Shown here one piece after another: positions 28,640-36,848 of a DNA stretch of 64,000 nucleotides. The stretch comes from Gordonia namibiensis NBRC 108229. Its GTDB lineage: Bacteria; Actinomycetota; Actinomycetes; Mycobacteriales; Mycobacteriaceae. Made by a program: the position numbers and the translations under genes. The stretch is taken from contig NZ_BAHE01000030.1 of the NCBI RefSeq assembly GCF_000298235.1, forward strand, positions 1 through 64,000. Direction: 5' to 3'. The stretch's first letter is position 1, and the number at the start of each line of letters is the position of its first letter. The notes beneath the pieces are model-generated. The model made no database searches. It worked only from the letters and a program-made list of their open reading frames with translations, and was not told where the DNA came from.

Positions 28640-31600
28640 ATGACCCTCGCAGACGACCGCGCACGCTTCCAGCAGGTGCCGACCCCACAGACCGGCTCGT
28701 CAGGAACACGCTCGTCCGAGCCCCTTCCTGACGACTTCTCGCTCGACGATCGCTACGCCCGCGAGTCGGGCACCATCTACCTCTCCGGCATTCAGGCCCT
28801 GGTCCGCATGGTCCGTGACCGTGCTCGCGTCGACCGCCGCCAGAACCTGAACACCGCCTCGTTCATCTCCGGCTACGAGGGCTCTCCCCTCGCCGGCTAC
28901 GACCTCGAACTCGCCCGACGCCGCAAGCTGCTCGCGCCCTACGACATCACCCACCGGCCGGGCCTGAACGAGGAGATCGCCGCGACCTCGGTGATGGGTT
29001 CGCAGGTCGCCGCGCAGGTCGCGGAACTCGCCCCCACCGCCGACGGCACGCCCCGCGACGGCGTCGTCGGCTACTGGTACGGCAAGGCCCCCGGCCTCGA
29101 CCGCGCCACCGACGCGATCCGTCACGCCAACCTCGTCGGCACGCATCCGTCCGGCGGGGCGGTCGCACTGGTCGGCGACGACCCGGGCGCCAAGTCCTCG
29201 ACCGTGCCGTGCGCGTCGGAGATGGCACTGGCCGACCTCTACATACCGATCCTCTACCCCGCCGACTCGCAGGACATCCTCGACCTCGGTGTGCACGCGG
29301 CGGTCATGAGCCGCGTCAGCGGATTGTGGACGTCGCTGAAGATCTCGGCCCATGTCGCCGACGGCGCGTCGACCGCCCACGTCGATCCCGACCGGATCAT
29401 CCCCACCTACGGCGATCTCGGGCGAAGCCCGCACGTGCCGAGTGGCCGACTGCTGGGCGCCAATCTTATGGAACTCGAACAGAATCAGCTCACCACACGC
29501 ATCCCCCGGGCGCTGGAGTACGCCCGGCTCAACGGGATCAACAAGATCGTGGTGTCGACCCCCGACGACCGGATCGGCATCGTCGCCGCCGGCAAGACCT
29601 ACCTCGATCTCCGAGAGGCGTTGCGCCTGCTGAACATCGGCGATGACGACCTGCGTCGTCTCGGCATCCGCATCCTCAAGCTCGGGATGGTGTACCCGAT
29701 CGAGCGGGACATCCTCGACCGCTTCATGTTCGGCACCGCGCGCGGTGATCTCGACGAGGTCATCGTCATCGAGGAGAAGCGCGACTTCATCGAGACGATG
29801 ATGCGCGACATCCTGTTCCGGCATCCGCGTGCGCCGCGGATCGTCGGCAAGGTCCACGAGGACGGGTCGACCCTGTTCTCCCGCTTCGGTGAACTCGACG
29901 TCGATGCCGTCACCCGCGGCCTCGCGGATCGCCTCGCACGTCATCACGTCGACGCGGCGCAGGCGTGGATCGACGAGAAGTCGCGGCGTCGGACCCGCAT
30001 CGAACTCCCGCTCGCCGTGCGCACGCCGTACTTCTGTTCCGGGTGCCCGCACAACAGCTCGACCAAGGTCTCCGAGGACACCCTCGTCGGCGCCGGGATC
30101 GGTTGTCACGCGATGGTTCTCCTGATGGACCCGCGCCAGGTCGGCGACGTCGCCGGGGTGACGCAGATGGGTGGCGAGGGGGCGCAGTGGATCGGCATGG
30201 CGCCGTTCGTCTCCGCCCGGCACTTCGTGCAGAACGTCGGTGACGGCACGTTCATGCACTCGGGCTCGCTGGCACTGCGTGCAGCGGTCGCCTCCGGTGA
30301 GAACATCACCTACAAGTTGCTCTACAACGGCACCGTCGCCATGACCGGCGGCCAGGACCCGGTCGGCGAGATGGACCTGCCGCGGCTGACCTCCCTCCTG
30401 ATCGACGAGGGCGTCAGCAAGATCGTCGTGACCTCCGACGACCCGAAACGTACTCGGGCGCTGGGCCTGCCGAAGAACGTGGAGGTCCGCCAGCGCGACG
30501 ACCTGCTCGAGGTGCAGACCGAACTCGCGGGCGTACCCGGGGTGACCGTTCTCGTCCACGATCAGCACTGCGCCGCGGAGAAGCGCCGCAAGCGCAAGCG
30601 CGGCACCATGCCCACCCCCACCACACGCGTGATGATCAACGAACGCATTTGCGAGGGCTGCGGCGACTGCGGCGAGAAGTCGAACTGCCTGTCGGTGCAC
30701 CCGGTGCAGACCGAGTTCGGACGCAAGACGCAGATCGACCAGAGTTCGTGCAACCTCGACTATTCGTGCCTGAAGGGCGACTGCCCGTCGTTCGTCACCG
30801 TCACCCCGGGTACGAAGCGGACGAGGGCCCGCGCCGCCGACATCCCCGACGCACTTTTGCCGGAACCGACGCTGCCCGCGGTGCGGGACACGTTCTCGCT
30901 GCGGGTCACCGGCATCGGCGGCACCGGTGTGGTGACCGTGTCGCAGGTGCTGGCGACGGCCGCGGTCCTCGACGGCCACGCCGCCCGGACCGTCGACATG
31001 ACGGGCCTGGCGCAGAAGGGCGGAGCCGTCGTCAGCGACATCAAGGTCGCGCCCCACGACGTCGAGCAGGCCGCCAAGGTCGCCTCCGACGACTGCGACC
31101 TCTACCTCGTCTGTGACCCGCTGGTCGGAACCGACCCGGTCAACCTGAAGGTCGCGGCACCGGAGAAGACCGTCGCCGTGGTGTCCACGACGCAGGTGCC
31201 CACCGGGCTCATGGTCATCGACACCTCGGTGGGCTTCCCGGCGGAGACCGCGATCCACTCGGCGATCGATGCCAAGGTGACCCGCGGCCTCTACCTCGAC
31301 TCGGGAGCGCTGTCGACCGCACTCTTCGGTGACGAGCAGTTCGCCAACATGCTCATGGTGGGTGCGGCCTATCAGGCAGGTGCACTGGCCATCTCGGCCT
31401 CGTCGATCGAGCGGGCGATCGAACTGAACGGCGTCGCGGTGGACGCCAACGTGCAGGCCTTCCGACGCGGACGTCAGGCGGTCGCCGACGCCGAGGCGGT
31501 ATCCGCGACCATCGCCTCACTGCACGCCGCCGCGACCACGGAACCGGAGCCGTCCGACCACGCGATGAGCGTGGTGCATACGAGCGGTTTCGGCGACGAG

Positions 31601-32218
31601 CTGAGACGTACAGTCGCCCTCCGCTACGACGAACTGATCGCCTACGCGGACGAGCGTTATGCGCGTGAGTATCTCGACGTCGTCGAACGGGTGCACCGCG
31701 GTGCGGACAACGATGCGCTGACCGAGGCGGTCGCACGCAACCTGTACAAGCTGATGGCCTACAAGGACGAGTACGAGGTGGCCCGCCTGACACAGGATGC
31801 CGCCTTCGCGGCGAAGGTCGCCGATGAGTTCGGCGAGGATGCCGAGGTCGCGATCCGGTTGCATCCGCCGACGCTGCGCCAGATGGGCATGCGGGAGAAG
31901 ATGTCCCTCGGAGCGTGGGCGAACCGCCCGATGAGCGCGCTCGCGAAGATGAAGAAGCTGCGCGGAACGCCGCTCGACCCGTTCGGCCGCAACGAGATCC
32001 GTCGCACCGAACGCGCGCTGATCGTCGAGTACCGGGAGATCGTCGACTCGCTGCTGGCCGCGGTGCAATGCGGACGTGTCGGCGACGCCGAGATGCCCGC
32101 CGTGGTGGAACTCGCCGGCCTCCCCGACATGGTGCGCGGCTACGAGAGCGTCAAGATGCGCAACGTCGAGAAGTACCGGGCAGAGGTCAGCCGTCTCCGC
32201 GGGTCACTCGGCATCTGA
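28640..32218 (+). CDS. fused indolepyruvate/2-oxoacid:ferredoxin oxidoreductase
   Basis: A 1192-residue single-chain member of the IOR family. It fuses a pyrimidine/core alpha part (FISGYEGSPLAGYDLEL at residues 70-90), a thiamine-diphosphate domain (around PYFCSGCPHN to GIGCHAMVL), a ferredoxin-like Cys cluster starting CEGCGDCG near residue 670 for [4Fe-4S] centres, and the gamma domain (VTGIGGTGVVTVSQVL, then TGLAQKGGAVVSD). Enzymes of this type decarboxylate aryl or branched-chain 2-oxoacids to acyl-CoA and pass electrons to ferredoxin. Divergent transcription from the leucine-type operon suggests it could supply branched acyl-CoA; this is inference. The start is ATG 28640; an upstream in-frame start has no support. 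Confidence 0.9.
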   Translation: MTLADDRARFQQVPTPQTGSSGTRSSEPLPDDFSLDDRYARESGTIYLSGIQALVRMVRDRARVDRRQNLNTASFISGYEGSPLAGYDLELARRRKLLAPYDITHRPGLNEEIAATSVMGSQVAAQVAELAPTADGTPRDGVVGYWYGKAPGLDRATDAIRHANLVGTHPSGGAVALVGDDPGAKSSTVPCASEMALADLYIPILYPADSQDILDLGVHAAVMSRVSGLWTSLKISAHVADGASTAHVDPDRIIPTYGDLGRSPHVPSGRLLGANLMELEQNQLTTRIPRALEYARLNGINKIVVSTPDDRIGIVAAGKTYLDLREALRLLNIGDDDLRRLGIRILKLGMVYPIERDILDRFMFGTARGDLDEVIVIEEKRDFIETMMRDILFRHPRAPRIVGKVHEDGSTLFSRFGELDVDAVTRGLADRLARHHVDAAQAWIDEKSRRRTRIELPLAVRTPYFCSGCPHNSSTKVSEDTLVGAGIGCHAMVLLMDPRQVGDVAGVTQMGGEGAQWIGMAPFVSARHFVQNVGDGTFMHSGSLALRAAVASGENITYKLLYNGTVAMTGGQDPVGEMDLPRLTSLLIDEGVSKIVVTSDDPKRTRALGLPKNVEVRQRDDLLEVQTELAGVPGVTVLVHDQHCAAEKRRKRKRGTMPTPTTRVMINERICEGCGDCGEKSNCLSVHPVQTEFGRKTQIDQSSCNLDYSCLKGDCPSFVTVTPGTKRTRARAADIPDALLPEPTLPAVRDTFSLRVTGIGGTGVVTVSQVLATAAVLDGHAARTVDMTGLAQKGGAVVSDIKVAPHDVEQAAKVASDDCDLYLVCDPLVGTDPVNLKVAAPEKTVAVVSTTQVPTGLMVIDTSVGFPAETAIHSAIDAKVTRGLYLDSGALSTALFGDEQFANMLMVGAAYQAGALAISASSIERAIELNGVAVDANVQAFRRGRQAVADAEAVSATIASLHAAATTEPEPSDHAMSVVHTSGFGDELRRTVALRYDELIAYADERYAREYLDVVERVHRGADNDALTEAVARNLYKLMAYKDEYEVARLTQDAAFAAKVADEFGEDAEVAIRLHPPTLRQMGMREKMSLGAWANRPMSALAKMKKLRGTPLDPFGRNEIRRTERALIVEYREIVDSLLAAVQCGRVGDAEMPAVVELAGLPDMVRGYESVKMRNVEKYRAEVSRLRGSLGI

Positions 32219-32233
32219 TCCAGAGCACCCGCT

Positions 32234-32268
32234 GCCCGGTGTACCGGAGAACTCCGGGTACACCGGGC
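32234..32268. terminator. bidirectional hairpin between convergent genes
   Basis: GCCCGGTGTACC-GGA and TCC-GGGTACACCGGGC pair around a GAAC loop with one bulged base, giving a stem of about 15 bp. It fills the gap between the oxidoreductase stop (32218) and the VOC gene stop (32276). There is no U-tract on either side. Confidence 0.65.
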
Positions 32269-32275
32269 TCGGTTG

Positions 32276-33130
32276 TCAGACCGGGCGGACCGACAGCACG
32301 GAACGTGCTTCCTCGCGCACGACGCGCTCTTCGGCGGGCAGGGTGAAGAGAGTGAGCTGCTCGCCCTCGGAGGTGCTCATCCGGAGGCAGTTCTGCTCCC
32401 ACGGGGTCTGGGTGACCTCACCGTCGCGCGACACACCGACATCGGCGAGCACCTTGGCGAGGGATTCGATCTCGTCGACGTCCCGCACCTCGACGCGCAG
32501 CGTGTGGTCGCCCGACACCTGGCGTCCGAGTTCGGCGTCGTCGACGAGCTCCCACTGCGCTTCGTCGAACAGCTCCACCGCGGCGGGAACGACGCCGAAG
32601 AGGACGCCGCGCTGACCGGCCGGGTGCGTCCAGTCGTCGACGATCTCCATACCGAGGCCGTCGCGGTACACCCGCACCGCCTCGTCGATGTCCTTGACCT
32701 TGAGGCAGACCCGGAGCTCGTCGAAGCGTCGCTTGGTCACGACGGGCTCGCTGCGCTCGGTGAGCGCGGGCCGGCTGATCAGGACGTAGATGTGGCCGTC
32801 GGGTGCGCGCAGGTGCGACCATGCGGTGCCCCACGAGTCCTCGACCCCATCGTGGACCTCGCCGATGAACTCGACGCCCTTGGCCTCGAGCTCGGCGCGC
32901 GCCTCGCGTACGTCGTCGACGATCAGGCCGGCGACGGGGTGATCGAAGAAGGAGTGGTCGCTGTCGGTCGGCTTGAACACCTCGAGCGCCGATCCGTCCG
33001 GGAGCCCGAACACGACCGCGTTCTCCTGCTCGCGTTCGACCTTCAAACCGAGTGCGTCGGCGGCGAAGTCGCGCATCGCCTGATAGTTCGACGTCCGCGA
33101 TCCGACCCAGCTGATCCCGTGGATCTTCAT
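32276..33130 (-). CDS. two-domain VOC (glyoxalase/dioxygenase-fold) protein
   Basis: A 284-residue protein with two vicinal-oxygen-chelate modules. The first (residues 1-135) starts MKIHGISWVGSRTSNY and the second (from about 150) has RVCLKVKDIDEAVRVYRDGLGMEIV. The first has few obvious metal ligands and resembles binding or degenerate modules. The specific reaction is unknown. ATG 33130 has an AGGAGAGG Shine-Dalgarno, 28 nt after the OYE-type gene, so they likely form an operon. Confidence 0.85.
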   Translation of the reverse strand: MKIHGISWVGSRTSNYQAMRDFAADALGLKVEREQENAVVFGLPDGSALEVFKPTDSDHSFFDHPVAGLIVDDVREARAELEAKGVEFIGEVHDGVEDSWGTAWSHLRAPDGHIYVLISRPALTERSEPVVTKRRFDELRVCLKVKDIDEAVRVYRDGLGMEIVDDWTHPAGQRGVLFGVVPAAVELFDEAQWELVDDAELGRQVSGDHTLRVEVRDVDEIESLAKVLADVGVSRDGEVTQTPWEQNCLRMSTSEGEQLTLFTLPAEERVVREEARSVLSVRPV

Positions 33131-33158
33131 TTTCTTCCTCTCCTGGTGCTGACAGATT

Positions 33159-35123
33159 TCACAATGACCGGGCTGCGAAGAACGCCGTGTGCATGGCGTC
33201 GAACACGCGCCCCGGTTGGCGTGCCGAGCCGATCACGCGTACCTCTATCCCCGCTGCCTCGAGCTCGTCGGCGAGGTCGGAGTCCGGGCGCTGCCGGCCC
33301 AGCGCGAGGACGACGGTGTCGGCCGCGATGGTCTCGGCAGCGTCGGCCGTCTCGACGTGTAGACCCTCGTCGTCGATCCCGACGACGGTGTGACCGCACC
33401 TGACGGAGACCCCGGCGGCGTCGAGGAACAGGGGAAGCCGCTCGACGTCGGTGAAGACCTCGTCCCCGGCGAGCAGACCGTCGTTGGCTTCCAGGATGGT
33501 CACCGTCGTGGGATCGCCTGCCGCAGCGGCGGACTCGGAGATCCGGAGCGCGGCCTCGCAGCCCTGCAGGCCTCCGCCCACGATGACCACGCGGCCACGC
33601 GGGGCATCCGCCGAGCGGATCTGCGCGGCCGTGATGACCGGGACAGAGCCCCCGATGGGGAATCGAGGTGATTCCGCCAGGGCACCCGTGGCCACCACCG
33701 CGGCGTCGAAGTGACCGGAGGTGATCGTCTGCGCGTCCGCCGCCCGGGTGACGATCGGGATGTCGCGCCGCGTCACCTCGTGGACCAGATGCCGGGCCAG
33801 CGCCGCTAGATCCTGCTTGACCGTCGATCCCTGTGCGTGATTGAGCAGGCCGCCCAGCTCACCGGGTTCGTAGAGCGTCACGCCGTGGCCTCGGTCGTGC
33901 AGTACCGCGGCGGCGTGGAGTCCGGCCGGGCCGCCGCCGATCACGGCGACGACCTTGCTCGTCTCGGCCGTGGTCACGGGGAATCGGCCTTCTTCGGCGA
34001 CGCTCGGGTTCACGCTGCAGCCGACGCTTCGTCCCTTGTTCAATCCGCGGTGGAGGCAGCCGTCGTTGCACCGGATGCACGGCGTGATCTCCAGGGCACG
34101 ACCGAGTTTCGCCTTGCGCGCCCAGTCGGGGTCGGCGAGCATCGGGCGTCCGAGCGACACGAAGTCGGCCGATCCGGAAGCCAGGATCTCCTCGGCGGTC
34201 TCGGGCGAGACGATCGACCCCGAGGCGATCACCGGGATCGACACGGCGGCCTTGATCTTCTCCCAACCCCACCGGTGCGGGGTGCGCACCTGGTACCAGG
34301 GACTGACCTCCCACTCCATCCCGGCGTGGTGCCCGCCCGAACAGTGCAGCACGTCGACGCCGCGTGCCTCGAGACGACGGCACAATTCGACGGTCTCCTC
34401 GATGGGGATACCGTCCGGCTCGTAGTCCGTGACCGACAGCCGGATGCTCAGCGGGAACTCACGCGGGACCTTGGCCCGGATGTCGTCGACGATGCGTAAC
34501 AACAGCCGCGCCCGGTTGTCGAAGCTCCCGCCGTATTCGTCCTCGCGCCAGTTGGTGTGCGGCGACAGGAAATTGGTGATCAGGTAGCCGTGGCCGGCAT
34601 GCACCTCGACGATGTCGAAGCGCGCGGCGTGGGCGCGTGCAGCGGCGTCGCCGAACGCGGCGACCACCGCATCGATCTCGTCGACGGTCATCGGGGTCGG
34701 CACCACACCGTACTGCCCCTCCACATCCGACCACGACGAGTCGGTGGCCGACTTGATGGGTGCGGTGCCGAGGAACTTCTGTCGGCCGCCGTGGGCGATC
34801 TGCAATCCGATGCGTGCGCCGGTGGCGTGCACCTCGTCGACGACCCAACCCAGACCCGGGGTGTGCTCGCGGTGGGCATTGCCGAGCTGGTTGTGGATCG
34901 CCTTGCTCGCATCGGAGTCGATGAAGCTGTACTCCATCATCACCAGGCCGATACCGCCCTGGCCGAGTCGCTTGTAGTGCTCGACGGTGCGCGCCGAGAC
35001 GGTTCCGTCCGCGTTCGCGGTCGCCGTGCTCTGCGGCGACTTGAGGATTCGGTTCTCGACCTCCAGTTCACCGATCCGCCCAGGTGTGAACAGGTGCGGG
35101 TAGTGAGTGGCGGTCGTTGCCAA
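33159..35123 (-). CDS. OYE-type NADH:flavin oxidoreductase with FAD/NAD domain
   Basis: About 654 residues in the 2,4-dienoyl-CoA reductase/trimethylamine dehydrogenase layout. An FMN TIM barrel (residues 1-365; LFTPGRIGELEVENRI, QIAHGGRQ, VEVHAGHGYLI) is followed by a [4Fe-4S] cluster (C-X2-C-X3-C-X12-C in CIRCNDGCLHRG and the following Cys). Next come an FAD-binding GXGXXG variant (VIGGGPAGLHAA) and an NAD domain (VVIVGGGLQGCEAAL). It likely reduces an enoyl or dienoyl substrate. I assign TTG 35123 as start: it has a TGGAG Shine-Dalgarno and gives the usual OYE N-terminus. Confidence 0.87.
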   Translation of the reverse strand: MATTATHYPHLFTPGRIGELEVENRILKSPQSTATANADGTVSARTVEHYKRLGQGGIGLVMMEYSFIDSDASKAIHNQLGNAHREHTPGLGWVVDEVHATGARIGLQIAHGGRQKFLGTAPIKSATDSSWSDVEGQYGVVPTPMTVDEIDAVVAAFGDAAARAHAARFDIVEVHAGHGYLITNFLSPHTNWREDEYGGSFDNRARLLLRIVDDIRAKVPREFPLSIRLSVTDYEPDGIPIEETVELCRRLEARGVDVLHCSGGHHAGMEWEVSPWYQVRTPHRWGWEKIKAAVSIPVIASGSIVSPETAEEILASGSADFVSLGRPMLADPDWARKAKLGRALEITPCIRCNDGCLHRGLNKGRSVGCSVNPSVAEEGRFPVTTAETSKVVAVIGGGPAGLHAAAVLHDRGHGVTLYEPGELGGLLNHAQGSTVKQDLAALARHLVHEVTRRDIPIVTRAADAQTITSGHFDAAVVATGALAESPRFPIGGSVPVITAAQIRSADAPRGRVVIVGGGLQGCEAALRISESAAAAGDPTTVTILEANDGLLAGDEVFTDVERLPLFLDAAGVSVRCGHTVVGIDDEGLHVETADAAETIAADTVVLALGRQRPDSDLADELEAAGIEVRVIGSARQPGRVFDAMHTAFFAARSL

Positions 35124-35194
35124 GGTCGTCTCCAGGTGCTGTGCGTCAGGGCGCGGGACGGCTCCCACGGTTCCGGGTCCACCCAACCATGCAA

Positions 35195-35218
35195 AGTGGA
35201 TACATTTTTGTGTACACT
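35195..35218. promoter_or_regulatory. 24-bp imperfect palindrome upstream of the OYE-type gene
   Basis: AGTGGATACA-TTTT-TGTGTACACT: 10-bp arms with two mismatched pairs around an AT-rich spacer. It lies about 70 bp upstream of TTG 35123, in the most AT-rich stretch nearby, a typical place for a GntR- or TetR-type operator. No regulator is adjacent. Confidence 0.55.
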
Positions 35219-35266
35219 GAGTCTGCACGAGGCCGCGGGGGCGCGCAAGAGCACCACGAGAATCGT

Positions 35267-36121
35267 TTACGAACGGGAAACAAAGCGCGAGATCGCGCTA
35301 CGACGTCCGGCCCGGCACAGCCTCGCAACCACGGTCTGCCCGTCGTCGCCGGCCACGGCGTCGAGGTCGAAGGCCCTGCTGTGCTCGTCGCGGGCAGCCA
35401 CTGCGTCGAACTGCGCTGCGTTCATCTCGATCAGCAGAACCCCGTCGTCGGACAGCCATGCCTGTGCGCCGGCGATCAGTGCGTCGACGTGATCGAGGCC
35501 GTCCGCTCCCCCGGTCAGTGCGCGTCGGGGCTCGTGATCGCGCGCTTCCGGGGCGAGCAGACCGAAGGCGTGATCGGGAACGTATGGCGGGACGGCCGCG
35601 ATCACATCCACGCGGCCGCGGAGCGTCTCGGGCAAGGCATCGAAACCGATGCCGTGATGGATCTGCGCGGCGACGGGCAGGTTCCGCCGGGCGTGGACGA
35701 GTGCGTCGGCGGCGATGTCGGCAGCGTGCACCTGCGCACCGTCGACGGCTGCGGCGACCGCGGAGGCGATCGGCGCCACCCCGCAGAACGCTTCGAGGAC
35801 AACGGCTTCAGGCCGCACCATCGCGGCTGCGACGGCTTCCTGCGCGAGCAGCAGCGAACGTTGCCGCGGCACGAACACCCCGGACCCGACGCTGAGCCGG
35901 AGGTCCCCGAACTGGACCCACCCCAGCAGGTGTTCGAGTGGTTCACCCGCGATCCGGCGTGCGCACAGGTCGTCGAGTTCATCGGCGCCAGAGGCGTGTC
36001 GGCGTAACAGCTCGGCCTCGTCCTCGGCGAACACACAACCCGCACGACGAAGTGCACCCGCCAGCGGGTCGTCGAGAAGCCCGGCCGGCTGCACGTGTAC
36101 GTCAGGAGATTGCGGCGTCAT
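35267..36121 (-). CDS. PrmC-related N5-glutamine-type methyltransferase with VPPY instead of NPPY
   Basis: A 284-residue class I SAM methyltransferase. The N-terminal helical domain has ALRRAGCVFAEDEAELL. The SAM region VVLEAFCGVAPIASAVAAAV has CGV where PrmC enzymes have GTG. The catalytic segment AVPPYVP replaces the N of NPPY by V. These features fit the PrmC-related group TIGR03704 of unknown substrate, rather than a release-factor methyltransferase. The start ATG 36121 overlaps the end of the upstream membrane-protein gene by 20 nt. Confidence 0.82.
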   Translation of the reverse strand: MTPQSPDVHVQPAGLLDDPLAGALRRAGCVFAEDEAELLRRHASGADELDDLCARRIAGEPLEHLLGWVQFGDLRLSVGSGVFVPRQRSLLLAQEAVAAAMVRPEAVVLEAFCGVAPIASAVAAAVDGAQVHAADIAADALVHARRNLPVAAQIHHGIGFDALPETLRGRVDVIAAVPPYVPDHAFGLLAPEARDHEPRRALTGGADGLDHVDALIAGAQAWLSDDGVLLIEMNAAQFDAVAARDEHSRAFDLDAVAGDDGQTVVARLCRAGRRSAISRFVSRS

Positions 36122-36737
36122 CCTTCTTGAGACCGTACAAGAACGAAGCGGTCATCAGGAGCGCCACCTGCACCAACCCGAAGATCAGCCCGAGAATGGC
36201 GCCGGCTCCGAGTTCGACGGACGGCGGCATGATCAGCGCCGAGGCGAACAGCGCCAGCCACCCGGCGAGCGCGATCACGGCAAGGAACGGCAGCGCCTTC
36301 CGGTACCGGGGAACCAGCACGAACGTCGTCGCGACCCCGACGACGCCGAGCAGGACGAAGAACTTACCGGGGTTCAGCACCATGTCGTCGGAGAAGAACC
36401 CCGGGATGCTGTCCCGCCCCTCTACGAAATCGCGCTCCCACAGGTCGATCCCCTGCTGAGACCCGGCCAACGCGGTGATCCAGCTGACGAAGCCCATGCA
36501 GTAGGTGACGATGCCGGCGACTGCCGCACCGAGGGCAAAGATCACCGACCGATCGGGGCGCGGCCCCGCTCGTCGCGGCCCCATGCCGGGCGCGGGCCCC
36601 CAACCTCCGGTAGGCGGGCCGCCCGGGAACTGCGCAGTCTGACCCTGGTGGCCAGGGAATCCACCGGTCTGTGATTGCCCGGGTGGGGCCGGCGACCACT
36701 GACCACCCTGCTGCTGGTTGGGATCGCCTGGGTTCAT
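36102..36737 (-). CDS. small four-helix membrane protein with Pro/Gln-rich head
   Basis: A 211-residue protein. Residues 1-60 are Gly/Pro/Gln-rich (SPAPPGQSQTGGFPG). Four hydrophobic helices follow (about 65-90, 122-143, 148-170 and 176-200), and the C-terminus ends YGLKKDDAAIS. The layout resembles the DUF5336 core at 17076-18164, but the similarity is weak. Function unknown. ATG 36737 has GAGCAGG upstream; it is probably cotranscribed with the methyltransferase. Confidence 0.8.
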   Translation of the reverse strand: MNPGDPNQQQGGQWSPAPPGQSQTGGFPGHQGQTAQFPGGPPTGGWGPAPGMGPRRAGPRPDRSVIFALGAAVAGIVTYCMGFVSWITALAGSQQGIDLWERDFVEGRDSIPGFFSDDMVLNPGKFFVLLGVVGVATTFVLVPRYRKALPFLAVIALAGWLALFASALIMPPSVELGAGAILGLIFGLVQVALLMTASFLYGLKKDDAAIS

Positions 36738-36786
36738 GACCTGCTCCTCGTCGTCGCGACCTGCGGGTCAGGGTAGGCCGGTCGTG

Positions 36787-36836
36787 AAAAAGTCGAGGCA
36801 GTTTGCGCCGGTGAGCGGCGCAAACTGCCTCGACTT
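36787..36836 (-). terminator. terminator with perfect 21-bp stem after the FadE-type gene
   Basis: The left arm 36790-36810 and right arm 36816-36836 are fully complementary over 21 bp (arm begins AAGTCGAGGCAG), with loop GTGAG. On the minus strand a run of four T follows. It lies 13 nt after the acyl-CoA dehydrogenase stop at 36849. Confidence 0.85.
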
Positions 36837-36848
36837 CTCAACCTGTGG

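Noticed and set aside
28700-31258. Minus-strand 852-codon open frame
   Set aside because: It lies antisense to the fused oxidoreductase, whose domains and cofactor motifs are clear; the antisense frame is a high-GC artefact.
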